The notes under the pieces: model-generated
Seen by the model: the letters and a program-made list of their open reading frames with translations, nothing else
Database searches by the model: none
What the model was told of the DNA's origin: nothing
Origin: Pseudooceanicola sediminis
GTDB lineage: Bacteria > Pseudomonadota > Alphaproteobacteria > Rhodobacterales > Rhodobacteraceae
Length of the DNA: 64,000 nucleotides
Direction of reading: 5' to 3'
Assembly: GCF_003575965.1 (NCBI RefSeq)
Contig: NZ_QWJJ01000019.1
Location: 24,842 to 88,841 of the forward strand
Shown here: one piece after another, positions 1-8,417 of the stretch
Layout: every line of letters begins with the position of its first letter
Numbering within the stretch: the stretch's first letter is position 1
Made by a program: the position numbers and the translations under genes

Positions 1-72
1 GAGTGGCCGCTGCACTGCCACAACCTCTATCACATGGCAGCAGGCATGATGACGACTGTTGAGTATGTCTGA
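1..72 (+). CDS. Multicopper oxidase, C-terminal end only
   Basis: The first 72 bases read in frame 1 end in a TGA stop and encode the last 23 residues of a type-1 copper site: HCHNLYHMAAGMM followed by a short tail. The HCHxxxHxxxxM pattern is the C-terminal Cu-binding motif of multicopper oxidases such as CopA/CueO-type proteins. The body of the gene lies left of the window. It is not a copy of the multicopper oxidase at 53-54.5 kb, whose tail differs (HCHMLSHAASGMM). Family call is firm; the exact subfamily cannot be judged from 23 residues. Confidence 0.75.
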   Translation, partial: EWPLHCHNLYHMAAGMMTTVEYV

Positions 73-321
73 AGCTTGCTCTCCCGAAGAGATCGAGGCG
101 ATGGGATCGTCTGATCATCAATCGCTGAAGCCATGACCGCGCAACTAACGCCAATCAGTCTCCGGTAAACCCGGCGCGGTTCAAGCGAACGCCCTGTAAG
201 CAAGCCGAAATTGCGCGCCGCGCAGGGCGAGATCAAGTTTGAATGCTCCGATCCCCAAAAACGCCAAATATTTCTCTTGCCGCAGCACGTGCCATCGACG
301 ACCAGGCTTCAAGCGTGAAAG
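73..321. other. Gene-poor stretch
   Basis: About 250 bases between the multicopper oxidase stop and the next gene. I see no convincing reading frame, strong terminator hairpin or known operator here. Confidence 0.5.
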
Positions 322-963
322 ATGGTAGTCATGCAGAAATATTTCGCCATTGAGATGTCCGCCGTCCGTTTCGTGCGAAACACACTGTTCTTCAGCCTGC
401 TCGCCCTGGTGCCGCCGCTGATGGCTTTCGTCGCGATGACGCCGGGTTTCGGTGCTATGTTGGCCAGCGGTGGGCCTCCGCTTGGCAGGTTCATGCGGCA
501 GGTCATTACCAACGGTCTGCCGGTCGTCTTTGTCGTAAACTACGTGAGTTTCTTCTTGTTTGCGTGGATCGTCGCCAAGCCGGGCCAGCGTTACGGGATA
601 AAGCTTGTGCTACTCGTCGATATGCCGGTCCGCGTCATCGGCTTCATCGCACTGCATGTCGTGATTTATGTCCTATCGGCCGACTTGTACGGATCCTTTG
701 GAGGAAGCCGCGCGACCGCGCTTCGGGTCGTGGCGCCGACACTGGCCCGTTCTTTCCTCTTCGAGAATATTTCTGGCGTCTATCTTTATGCGACTATGGT
801 GAGCGCGTTACCGCTCTATGTCACAGCCATCGAGAATTCGGACAGGCTCGGCGGACTGGCACGGAGATTTCCAAGACGGCTGGGATTCGTGCTTTTCGCG
901 ATTTTACTGTTTGGTTTCTCTGTTCTGGCGCTGACTGCATTCGCTGCCTTGCTCGTCTGGTAG
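322..963 (+). CDS. Uncharacterised integral membrane protein
   Basis: A 213-residue protein not recognised by family. About five hydrophobic segments are visible, roughly at residues 20-42, 68-88, 105-125, 150-170 and 190-212. The N terminus is short and the protein ends directly after the last membrane segment, so it has almost no soluble domain. The start could also be the in-frame ATG three codons downstream. The next gene is some 200 bases away, so it appears monocistronic. Function is unknown; an inner-membrane location is an inference from hydrophobicity only. Confidence 0.6.
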   Translation: MVVMQKYFAIEMSAVRFVRNTLFFSLLALVPPLMAFVAMTPGFGAMLASGGPPLGRFMRQVITNGLPVVFVVNYVSFFLFAWIVAKPGQRYGIKLVLLVDMPVRVIGFIALHVVIYVLSADLYGSFGGSRATALRVVAPTLARSFLFENISGVYLYATMVSALPLYVTAIENSDRLGGLARRFPRRLGFVLFAILLFGFSVLALTAFAALLVW

Positions 964-1047
964 CAGGCGTCTTGAAAGGCGCTTCCGGCGGCCGCAACTC
1001 ATCGAATTGCACCAGAGATTTCCATATAGTGTCCCGATGAATAGCGC

Positions 1048-1063
1048 CAATTGAATTCAATTG
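1048..1063. repeat. 16-bp perfect palindrome
   Basis: CAATTGAATTCAATTG is a perfect, AT-rich palindrome in an otherwise GC-rich intergenic region. A related ATTGCACC word occurs on both sides (about 1014 and 1060). It could be an operator for a dimeric regulator of the downstream lipoprotein gene; no function is shown. Confidence 0.35.
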
Positions 1064-1164
1064 CACCCGCGCGTATCCGACTAAAAGGGCTTGTTCACCA
1101 AGCCGGTGTCTTCGACACTCATTGACAGTTCAAAACTGCTTTGTTGAGGAAGGTTGCGCCCGGG

Positions 1165-1452
1165 ATGACGAATATGAGAACTCGACTGTTTGGCTTTGCG
1201 TCAGCGATCCTGTTGTTCGCGGGATGCGCCGTTCCGACTACCTCGAACAACAAAGGGGAAACGGGGTTCATCCAAAAGCTGCCCGACGGTGTGGTCGCAA
1301 TTGCAGCACCGTACCAGAACCTCAGCACGGTACGCGTCTTGCCGGAAGACGGCTGCTACTGGTATCTGCACGTCGGGCCGGTCGAAAATACCTTGCTGCC
1401 GCTTCGGACGACCGATGGACGCCCGATCTGCACTGCATCCTCGTCAGGTTAA
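1165..1452 (+). CDS. Small putative lipoprotein
   Basis: A 95-residue protein with a short basic N terminus, a hydrophobic stretch and a lipobox-like LFAGC at about residues 19-23, so it is probably exported and lipid-modified. The mature part is about 70 residues with two further cysteines and no recognised domain. An ATG three codons later is an alternative start; a GAGGAAGG element about 10 bases upstream favours the chosen one. It stands alone, convergent with the downstream L,D-transpeptidase. Function unknown. Confidence 0.6.
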   Translation: MTNMRTRLFGFASAILLFAGCAVPTTSNNKGETGFIQKLPDGVVAIAAPYQNLSTVRVLPEDGCYWYLHVGPVENTLLPLRTTDGRPICTASSSG

Positions 1453-1539
1453 GACGCGACCTTCCACGCGGCTCGGTTTCGTTTGTTGGCAACTCAGGAA
1501 TGAATCGCGGGTGGCTGATAAGCAGCCGCTGTTCTTGGT

Positions 1540-2205
1540 TCAACTCTGCGCGGTCGTGGATTCCTCAGGCGGGTAGAGAAACGCCGTCGAACCGGGTGCG
1601 ACCTGATCATAGAGGCCGATGATATGGGGCATGACCATCCGAACGCAGCCTGAACTTGCCCGCCCGCCGATCGAACGCGGATATGGCGTGCCATGTATCC
1701 GCAGATACGTGTCTCGGTTGCCGAAAAACAGATAAAATGCCCGTGCGCCCAAGGGGTTCGTCGGTCCGCCCTCCTGTCCATCCGCGTACTGTGCGTAGAC
1801 TTCCGGTTCTCGTCGGATCATGTCGTCGGTCGGCGTCCATCTCGGCCATTTGGCCTTTCTGCGGATTGTATATGTCCCTGGCTCGTAGAGGTCGCCGCGG
1901 GCGATGGCCACACCGAACCGCATCGCGGTTCCGTCGCTCCGGATATGATAGAGGTAGCGGGCGATAGCATCCACGTGGATGTCACCTGGCCGCAATCCGT
2001 CATTGGCCTCGACCCGCACGGGCAGAAAGCGCGGATGCAGGCCCCAGGGGTTCGAGGTCGCCGGATCGAAATTCGGTGGCGTTACCTGCGCATCCCAGGC
2101 TGCCCATTGGTCCGGCCCGGGTGCGGGGTCTGCGAGCAGTGGGTTCGAGATCGCCGGCGAAAACAACGCCGCAGTGGTCACGACGAAATGGCGTCTGGTC
2201 AACAT
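1540..2205 (-). CDS. L,D-transpeptidase (YkuD domain)
   Basis: A 221-residue exported protein. The N terminus (MLTRRHF followed by a hydrophobic run ending near ALLAD-like residues) is a signal peptide. The catalytic motif is clear: HGT at about residues 171-173 and SSGC with the nucleophilic cysteine at about 187, as in the YkuD/ErfK family that cross-links peptidoglycan or attaches proteins to it in the periplasm. A TTG codon seven triplets upstream extends the frame, but the ATG at 2205 has a good AAGGAAAT ribosome site. A second family member is at 50.1 kb with a different body. Family call is firm; the exact acceptor is unknown. Confidence 0.88.
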   Translation of the reverse strand: MLTRRHFVVTTAALFSPAISNPLLADPAPGPDQWAAWDAQVTPPNFDPATSNPWGLHPRFLPVRVEANDGLRPGDIHVDAIARYLYHIRSDGTAMRFGVAIARGDLYEPGTYTIRRKAKWPRWTPTDDMIRREPEVYAQYADGQEGGPTNPLGARAFYLFFGNRDTYLRIHGTPYPRSIGGRASSGCVRMVMPHIIGLYDQVAPGSTAFLYPPEESTTAQS

Positions 2206-2405
2206 TGGATTTCCTTCGTTCGGCAACCGATAATGAAAAACTCGTGCGGCTAACTTTCTCTACCGCATTGAAACGCGTGGTCTTCGCACAGTCCAATAAA
2301 GGATCTGTGTGATCCCGGTGGTTTGCAGGCGGTCTTGGTCCTGACACTGGCTGTTTTGGTCTTCTCTCCGCGGTTCCATCCGCTCGGCTGTTTTGTCGCC
2401 CGATA

Positions 2406-3734
2406 TCAGTGATCATGTGCAACTTCCTGCGGCGCCAGCCACCGAGACAAGTAAATCCGCTCGAATATGAAAACAGCAGTGATGCCGCCAAGGGCATAGA
2501 GCACGATGAGCGGATCGCTCCGAAGTTTCATCATGGTGAAGGCCACCAACACTACGGAATCGAACGCCAGAGCCAAAAGCAGCACGAAGCCAGAGGCCCC
2601 GATCTCCTCGCGCCTGTAGCGGAAAACGCCCCAGTGCACGGCCATGTCCATGACAAGATAGAAAAAGGCGCCGAGCGATGCGATCCGGCCGAGGTCGAAG
2701 AACACCGCCAGTGTCGAAGCGATGACAACGGTGTAAACGAGCGTGTGCCGTTGGATCGGTCCCGACATGCCGAAATGCCGATGCGGAATCATCTTCATAT
2801 CCGTCAACATCGCCAGCATCCGCGATACGGCGAACACACTGGCCAGCACGCCCGAAGCCGTGGCCACCGCCGCCAGGATTACGGTCAGAAAGAAACCGGT
2901 CTGCCCGAGGGCGGGTTCGGCGGCCTCGGCGAGCGAATAGTCCCGCGCGGCGACGATCTCGTCGATGGTCAGGCTCGACCCGACACCGAAGGCAACCAAC
3001 AGATAGACAGCCACGCAGATTGCGATGGATATCACGATCGCCCGGCCCACGTTGCGGTTCGGTTCGGTGATTTCGGAACCGCTGTTCGTGATTGTGGTGA
3101 AGCCCTTGAAGGCCAATATCGCGAACGCCACGGATGCGATGAAGCCCGTCACACCATAGGACTGCGTGTCGCTCGTCGCAGCGGAGATCTGGAAGCCGCT
3201 GGACCAGATCGCGGCGATGCCGAATAATCCAATGCCGCCGATCTTGATCGCCGCCATGATCAGCGAGAACACCCCGACCGACCGGTTGCCGGCGATGTTC
3301 ACCAGGAAGGCGAAGACAATGACGCCCACGGCGAGGGTCGGCACCAGCGGCCCACCCTCGATGTCAAAGGCGCGCAGGACGTAGGTTGCGAAGGTCCGGG
3401 CCACGAGGCTTTCGGCAATCACCATGCTCAAAGCCATCAGCAGGGCGGCTCCCGCCGCGACTGCGCCAGGGCCATAGCATTTCTGCAGGATCATCGCGAT
3501 CCCGCCCGAGGACGGCCATTTGTTGGACATCCTGATGTAGCTATAGGCGCTGAAGCCAGTCACGATTGCGCCCGCGATGAAGGCAAGCGGGAAGAGCGGT
3601 CCGGCAAGCTGCGCAATCTGCCCGGTCAGCGCAAAGATGCCAGCGCCGATCATCACGCCCGTTCCCATTGCGACGGCGCCGCCCAGAGTGATCGACCCTT
3701 CGCGGTAGGTGTCGCTTCTATCTTCGTGTTGCAT
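2406..3734 (-). CDS. APC-family amino acid permease
   Basis: A 442-residue polytopic protein with about 12 hydrophobic segments. The N-terminal GAVAMGTGVMIGAGIFAL stretch (about residues 19-36) is the glycine-rich first-helix motif of APC transporters, and a conserved-looking FAILAFKGF follows in mid-protein. Such proteins import amino acids or amines by proton or sodium symport, or exchange them; the substrate is not evident. It overlaps the upstream UbiB-fusion gene by 17 bases and is the last gene of the long minus-strand operon. Family call firm, substrate unknown. Confidence 0.85.
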   Translation of the reverse strand: MQHEDRSDTYREGSITLGGAVAMGTGVMIGAGIFALTGQIAQLAGPLFPLAFIAGAIVTGFSAYSYIRMSNKWPSSGGIAMILQKCYGPGAVAAGAALLMALSMVIAESLVARTFATYVLRAFDIEGGPLVPTLAVGVIVFAFLVNIAGNRSVGVFSLIMAAIKIGGIGLFGIAAIWSSGFQISAATSDTQSYGVTGFIASVAFAILAFKGFTTITNSGSEITEPNRNVGRAIVISIAICVAVYLLVAFGVGSSLTIDEIVAARDYSLAEAAEPALGQTGFFLTVILAAVATASGVLASVFAVSRMLAMLTDMKMIPHRHFGMSGPIQRHTLVYTVVIASTLAVFFDLGRIASLGAFFYLVMDMAVHWGVFRYRREEIGASGFVLLLALAFDSVVLVAFTMMKLRSDPLIVLYALGGITAVFIFERIYLSRWLAPQEVAHDH

Positions 3735-5787
3735 TCTTGCCTGCCTCTACTCTTTCGTCTTCGTCCAACCCTGGGCCGGCATGCCACCTGAAATCGCAGT
3801 GGTCGTTGCCGCCGGCAATTGTCTTCGGCCGTAACAGCCGCCCGCCCCATTTCTCGGCCACCGGGAAATCGAGTGCGCACCACGTTGCCGTACATAGTGC
3901 CGAGGAATCATGGCCCGCAAAGAACTCGGCTACCGGGCATTTCGTACAGTCAAAGGCGACGACGTTCTCGCCCGCTTCGACGTCGCGCCAACCATACCCC
4001 GGCGGTCCAAAGGGGAAACGGCGAAACAGGCTCGTCGCGATCTGCAGTCGCTTGGCCGGATCGGCGGTGATGGCGCGGGCGAACTCGAACGGTGGATCGG
4101 CCATCCGATTGTAGATGTCCCAGCCAATCGCATGGATGATCCTATGACTCTGCGCCTCTGACCGCCCTCGCGCGATCAGGGTTCGGTTCAACGCAAGCGT
4201 CAGGGCGGCAAGATGCGTGGTCAGGATCGCGCCGGCGTTCGGCTCCAGCGGAAGGTCGCGTTCAAGCAGATAGTAGGCCGCCCAGGTTTCCGAGAGGATT
4301 GCGTCGGTCTCCTCGCCCAGGTGTCGCAAGGCGAAATGACTGAAAAGCATCGTCAGCGCGGCGCGGCCAATACTCTCACCGGATGGGATGACAGCCTCAA
4401 GAATTCCGCGCCCCATCCCGCGGGTCGCGGAATGGTCCCAGGTCTCGTCAATCGCCTCGGCGGGTGGCATGGCACCCGTCAGCAGAAGCTCGGGAAGCAC
4501 CTGCGTGACACGCCCCAGTGGATCGCTGTCCGCCAGACGCGCGGCGACCTCGCGCGCGATGACGGGCCGCGACAAATCGTCAAACCGCGCGTCGGGCGCC
4601 AGCACGAAAAGCAACGCCTCGGCGGTCGTCAGCGCCTTGGCATGGAGCATGAGGGAGGCGGGAAAGACGAACCCGGCGTGGTAGCCTGCCCGCATCATCG
4701 CAAGATAGGTTCGCGCCAGGCTGGCCTGGCGCGAGGGGGCCGAGTAGAATTCCGCCGCAAGCTCCTCGAACCTATGCCGGAACAGCGCGTGATCGGCGCC
4801 CGCTAGGGCCTCGGTCTGCGCGCTGAAATGGTAATAGGCGCGCCGGGTCTGCCGCTGTGCTACAGCCATCCAGTACAGCACAAAGCGGTCGCGCTGCGCC
4901 GCATCCAACTCGCCATACATGCCGAAATCGAGCAATGTGACACTGCCGTCGGAATGAAAGACGATATTGCCGGGATGCAGGTCGGCGTGAAACAGCCCGT
5001 CCGACACGAACATCTCCAGCAGCATCGACACCAGCGCCTCGACCAGTGCGGATCGGGTTTGTTCAGGAAGGGTGGCCGAGGCCTCGGACAGGCGCATGCC
5101 GTCGACCCAATCCATGGTCAGCACGCGGGCCGCCGTATGGTCGGGATACGTCTTTGGAATTCGGACGCGATCCTGTCCCGCGAGATTCTCGCGAAAACGA
5201 TCCATGACAGCCGCTTCGGCGCAAAAGTCAAGTTCGGCTAAGGAGTAGCGCCGAAACTCCGAGAGGAACGCCGGCAAATTCGTGCGCCGAAGGCGGCGCG
5301 GCAGCACCATACGCGCGATCCTCAGCCCGAGGTCGAGCGCGTCGAGATCGCGGTGGAACAGCGGCCCCAGCCCCGGTCGCTGCACCTTGACCGCGACCGC
5401 CCGACCGTTCGCCAGACTTGCCTTGTGCACCTGGGCAAGGGACGCGGCGGCGACGGGTCGGGCCTCAAAGCTGGCAAAGGCCGTTTCCACCGGCGCCGCG
5501 AGTTCATCCTCGACGATGCGCCGCACCGTGGCGAAGTCAACATCGGGCGCGTGCTCCTGCAATTCCGCAAGCCGCGCGACGTAGCTTTCGGGCAGAATGT
5601 CGGGGCGGGTGCTGAGGATCTGGCCCAGCTTGACGAAGACCGGCCCCAAAGCGAGCAGGTTTCGGGCGAACCGATCCGGCGCACCAGTGTCGCCGCTGGC
5701 CGGTTCATATCGCCGGAGGGTCCAAATGTCTTTCGACAAGACGACGACAATTCGGACCAGCCGCAGGAAGTTATTCGTGCGGTTCAC
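3718..5787 (-). CDS. UbiB/ABC1-type kinase fused to an ATC-hydrolase-like domain
   Basis: A 689-residue protein. The first ~420 residues are a UbiB/ADCK atypical kinase: the KxGQ motif at 53-56, an Ala-rich nucleotide loop plus Lys around 115-135, HADLHPGN at about 267-274 and DFG at 287-289. After residue ~470 comes a second domain with a Cys-rich C-terminal part (CTKCP near 614, two more Cys at about 632 and 637, and GGNDHCDFRW near 660), which matches the L-2-amino-thiazoline-4-carboxylic acid hydrolase-like family. Normal UbiB proteins are about 500-550 residues. The start is GTG with GGAGGA upstream and a GTGA overlap with the preceding gene. Partner lipid or quinone is unknown. Confidence 0.85.
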   Translation of the reverse strand: MNRTNNFLRLVRIVVVLSKDIWTLRRYEPASGDTGAPDRFARNLLALGPVFVKLGQILSTRPDILPESYVARLAELQEHAPDVDFATVRRIVEDELAAPVETAFASFEARPVAAASLAQVHKASLANGRAVAVKVQRPGLGPLFHRDLDALDLGLRIARMVLPRRLRRTNLPAFLSEFRRYSLAELDFCAEAAVMDRFRENLAGQDRVRIPKTYPDHTAARVLTMDWVDGMRLSEASATLPEQTRSALVEALVSMLLEMFVSDGLFHADLHPGNIVFHSDGSVTLLDFGMYGELDAAQRDRFVLYWMAVAQRQTRRAYYHFSAQTEALAGADHALFRHRFEELAAEFYSAPSRQASLARTYLAMMRAGYHAGFVFPASLMLHAKALTTAEALLFVLAPDARFDDLSRPVIAREVAARLADSDPLGRVTQVLPELLLTGAMPPAEAIDETWDHSATRGMGRGILEAVIPSGESIGRAALTMLFSHFALRHLGEETDAILSETWAAYYLLERDLPLEPNAGAILTTHLAALTLALNRTLIARGRSEAQSHRIIHAIGWDIYNRMADPPFEFARAITADPAKRLQIATSLFRRFPFGPPGYGWRDVEAGENVVAFDCTKCPVAEFFAGHDSSALCTATWCALDFPVAEKWGGRLLRPKTIAGGNDHCDFRWHAGPGLDEDERVEAGKNATRR

Positions 5788-6881
5788 GGTCTTCCTCCAT
5801 TGACCCCGGTCGACCAGGTCTCGACTGCCATGCTCGGCAGGAGACGGCGAAGATCGTCCAGCGCCTCGGAGTATGTCAGGTGGTCGACGATGGTTGACAC
5901 GCCGGGCATCGGGCGCTCCGACGCTGGCAATGCGCGGATCGTGGCGAGGATCATCGCCGTCGTCACCTCGGCCTGATCGCCGGCTGCGACATGGCGCGAG
6001 GCAGCAACGCTGCCGTCGGGGTTCTGCACCTCAACGGCGATGCGGGTGCGGGCTTGACCCAGTTCCGGCAGCCTCCTCAAGAGCCGCGTCACGCCGCGTT
6101 TGCGCCGCGACAGCACCGGACCGAGACCGAGCCGCAAGAGCAGACCGACAGCGCGCGTCACGAAAGGAGGATCGATCGACACGAAAGTGCGGACAAGGAC
6201 CGGGGCCCCGCTGCCCGAGCAATCCGCGACGCCATCCATAGGGAAGCCGATCCCAAGCGCGGGACGCGCCCGACTGCCCCGCTCGAAGGCAAACGAGCGA
6301 CGGAGGTCTCCGGGCCGGACCATATGGTTTTTGGGACCGGAAAGCCGGTACGGGCGGCCGAGGGCGCCGATGGACCATTCCGTCGCGGCCCTTCCATAGT
6401 GGCGGCCCATGCCGAGTTCCAACCCGATGTCTACAGTGGCAGCCTCATATTCGCGGACGAGTTCGGCTGCCATCAAAGTGCTCAAGCCGGGCGCGGTCCC
6501 GACGCAGAGGACAGCAGTGCCCGGGCCGCCGACGACCGCCACTTCACGCCTCAGTGCTTGCACAAAATCCGGCGACGCCGAGGTCTCGAGGAAGCTTCCC
6601 CCATTGCGGACAACTTCGACTGCGACCGATGGCGGCGTCGCTTCGGTTAGGTTTATCACCGTCGCGCCAAGCGGCAGCTTTCCGGCGGCGTCCTTCCCGG
6701 CGATATCGAGCCGGAGCGCCTCGACACGATCACCTGACCCAACTCCGTTGCGCGAAACCAGCAATATTCGGGCCGCCGTATGATCGAGCAGCAACCGGAC
6801 CAGTCGACCGCCGACATCGCCCGTGCCTCCGATCAGCACGACGGTTCCTTGCATCGGCGGCGGGTCGAGCCGGCTTTCCAT
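5784..6881 (-). CDS. Saccharopine dehydrogenase-like NAD(P)-binding protein
   Basis: A 365-residue protein with a Rossmann fingerprint near the N terminus (VVLIGGTGDVGGRLV, about residues 13-27), typical of the saccharopine dehydrogenase-like family rather than true lysine enzymes. The body contains an APGLSTLMA segment typical of these proteins. The frame extends about 78 codons upstream, but that part lies inside the cytochrome c gene; the ATG at 6881 overlaps the cytochrome stop by one base (TGATG), which fixes the start. It precedes the UbiB fusion by a GTGA overlap. Role likely reductive, possibly in lipid or quinone metabolism by context; substrate unknown. Confidence 0.75.
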   Translation of the reverse strand: MESRLDPPPMQGTVVLIGGTGDVGGRLVRLLLDHTAARILLVSRNGVGSGDRVEALRLDIAGKDAAGKLPLGATVINLTEATPPSVAVEVVRNGGSFLETSASPDFVQALRREVAVVGGPGTAVLCVGTAPGLSTLMAAELVREYEAATVDIGLELGMGRHYGRAATEWSIGALGRPYRLSGPKNHMVRPGDLRRSFAFERGSRARPALGIGFPMDGVADCSGSGAPVLVRTFVSIDPPFVTRAVGLLLRLGLGPVLSRRKRGVTRLLRRLPELGQARTRIAVEVQNPDGSVAASRHVAAGDQAEVTTAMILATIRALPASERPMPGVSTIVDHLTYSEALDDLRRLLPSMAVETWSTGVNGGRP

Positions 6882-7342
6882 CACTCGATTCCATTGGCGC
6901 GCTGCAATTCGCGAATGTAGCTGACGATCAGTCCAACCGTTTCCTCCGTGACCCCTTTCACAGGAGGCATATCGCCGAAATTCCAGTGATGTGATTGCAC
7001 GCCCGCCGTCGCGGCCCGCAGGAACGCCCCGTCCGGGTGATGACCCGGCTCGTAGATGGGATGGACCAACGGCGGACCATTCCCAGTTCCACCTGCCCCG
7101 TTTTTTCCGTGGCACGACGCGCAGCTATTCTCGAACGCGAGCTGGCCGAAATATGAAGGCGCGCTCAGGGTCTCCGGCACGATGATGGTATCTGGATCGG
7201 GTGCGGGCGCCCCGGCGGCGTCGCCATGCATCTGGGTGTTGACCCGTGGTCGGTCGGCTCCGACCTCATCGGACTGGGCCAACAGGCCAGTTGCCAATCC
7301 GAATGCGAGCAGGGAGGCAATCGCCATTGTCTTTCGGGACAT
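6881..7342 (-). CDS. Small c-type cytochrome
   Basis: A 153-residue exported monoheme cytochrome c. A signal peptide (SRKTMAIASLLAFGLATGLLA) is followed by a linker and the heme site CASCH, then a conserved C-terminal block with PPLVHPIYEPGHHPD and HHWNFGDMPPVKG, where the Met in the last motif is the likely sixth heme ligand. The same C-terminal block recurs in the cytochrome at 50.7 kb. An ATG 12 codons upstream is an alternative start. It sits within the long operon, overlapping the next gene by one base. Electron partner unknown. Confidence 0.85.
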   Translation of the reverse strand: MSRKTMAIASLLAFGLATGLLAQSDEVGADRPRVNTQMHGDAAGAPAPDPDTIIVPETLSAPSYFGQLAFENSCASCHGKNGAGGTGNGPPLVHPIYEPGHHPDGAFLRAATAGVQSHHWNFGDMPPVKGVTEETVGLIVSYIRELQRANGIE

Positions 7343-7389
7343 TGTTGCGGGGTTTCCGCTTTTCTTGGCTTTGGGCATATTACTGTCCG

Positions 7390-8046
7390 TTACCTGTTAG
7401 CACCGACCAGGCTCGACCACCGTTGCGGAATGAACGCGGGAACATCTGCGGCGTAGCGATCCCAGGCATCCCCGAAGCGCGACCGGCTATCGGCCTCCTC
7501 GGCGCGGGCGAGTCGTGCGTACATCCAGACCAGCACCGGGAACATCGCGAGTGTCAGAAGTGTCGGCCACTGCACGAGAAAGCCCGCCATGATCAGCACG
7601 AAGCCAACATATTGCGGGTGGCGAATGCGTGAATAAGGCCCGGTCGTTGCCAGCACGCCGCGTCGCTGCGCGGACCAGAGATGGTGCCAGGCCACTGAGA
7701 TCAGCCAGAACCCGCCGCCGATCAGCGCGAAGCTCAGGAAATGGAACGGACCGAAATGCGGATTCGCGCGCCAGCCGAACATCATCTCGGGCAGATGCCC
7801 GCTGTCATGCGCAAACCAGTCGACATCGGGCCAGGTTGACTGCAGCCAGCCGGACAGAAAGAAGATGGTCAGGGGAAACCCGTACATCTCGGTAAAAAGG
7901 GCCACGATGAAGGCGCTGAACGCCCCGAAACTCCGCCAGTCCCGCGACGTCTGCGGCTTGAAGAAGCTGAAGGCGAAGATGATGAAGACGGCCGAGTTGA
8001 TGAAGACCAACAGCCAAAGGCCATAGGCAGTTCCGGGATCGGTCAT
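7390..8046 (-). CDS. Isoprenylcysteine/phospholipid methyltransferase-like membrane protein
   Basis: A 218-residue polytopic protein with about five membrane segments. Near the C terminus it has GPYSRIRHPQYVGF, the RHPxYxG motif that binds S-adenosylmethionine in the ICMT/PEMT/NnrU superfamily. Members methylate lipids, isoprenylated molecules or thiols at the membrane; the substrate here is unknown. The start ATG at 8046 overlaps the stop of the DUF2933 gene (ATGA), so the longer reading frame upstream is not used. It lies between the phosphoketolase side and the cytochrome in the operon. Confidence 0.8.
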   Translation of the reverse strand: MTDPGTAYGLWLLVFINSAVFIIFAFSFFKPQTSRDWRSFGAFSAFIVALFTEMYGFPLTIFFLSGWLQSTWPDVDWFAHDSGHLPEMMFGWRANPHFGPFHFLSFALIGGGFWLISVAWHHLWSAQRRGVLATTGPYSRIRHPQYVGFVLIMAGFLVQWPTLLTLAMFPVLVWMYARLARAEEADSRSRFGDAWDRYAADVPAFIPQRWSSLVGANR

Positions 8047-8306
8047 TTCTTGTCTCCTCCTCCACCATGTCCGCCGTGGCCCCCATGCATGAAGAAGTGC
8101 ATGCCCACGCAGAGCAGTAGCGGCAGCCAAAGGAGCCAGTTGCTGCCGAGGATGTGGACCCGGTGCTCGTAGCCCAACAGGAGACCGCCGACGACCAGCG
8201 CAACGATCAGATAAATGCCGGCGCGCGACCGCCAGAAGGAAGGCGTCGGGGAAGGTTCTTCCGACTGGTCGCCGCGACCTCGATGGTGTTCGCTGGGATC
8301 ATGCAT
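8043..8306 (-). CDS. DUF2933 small membrane protein, His/Gly-rich tail
   Basis: An 87-residue protein with two hydrophobic segments (about residues 31-48 and 54-70) followed by a HFFMHGGHGGHGGGG tail. This matches the DUF2933 family, small membrane proteins found in metal-resistance loci. The His-rich tail could bind copper or another metal (inference). Two further members are in this window at 28.2 and 49.7 kb. Start chosen at the ATG that begins the conserved acidic N terminus; it overlaps the methyltransferase gene by four bases. Confidence 0.75.
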   Translation of the reverse strand: MHDPSEHHRGRGDQSEEPSPTPSFWRSRAGIYLIVALVVGGLLLGYEHRVHILGSNWLLWLPLLLCVGMHFFMHGGHGGHGGGGDKK

Positions 8307-8417
8307 GTTGCACCTCCAATATGACCGTTTTGTCAGGTGACCCGTCGTCACTGTCCGGGCCGATTACGCGGTTAGGATGTCCGCTTAAGGCGCGGGAGAG
8401 AGGTTGCATGATCGGAA

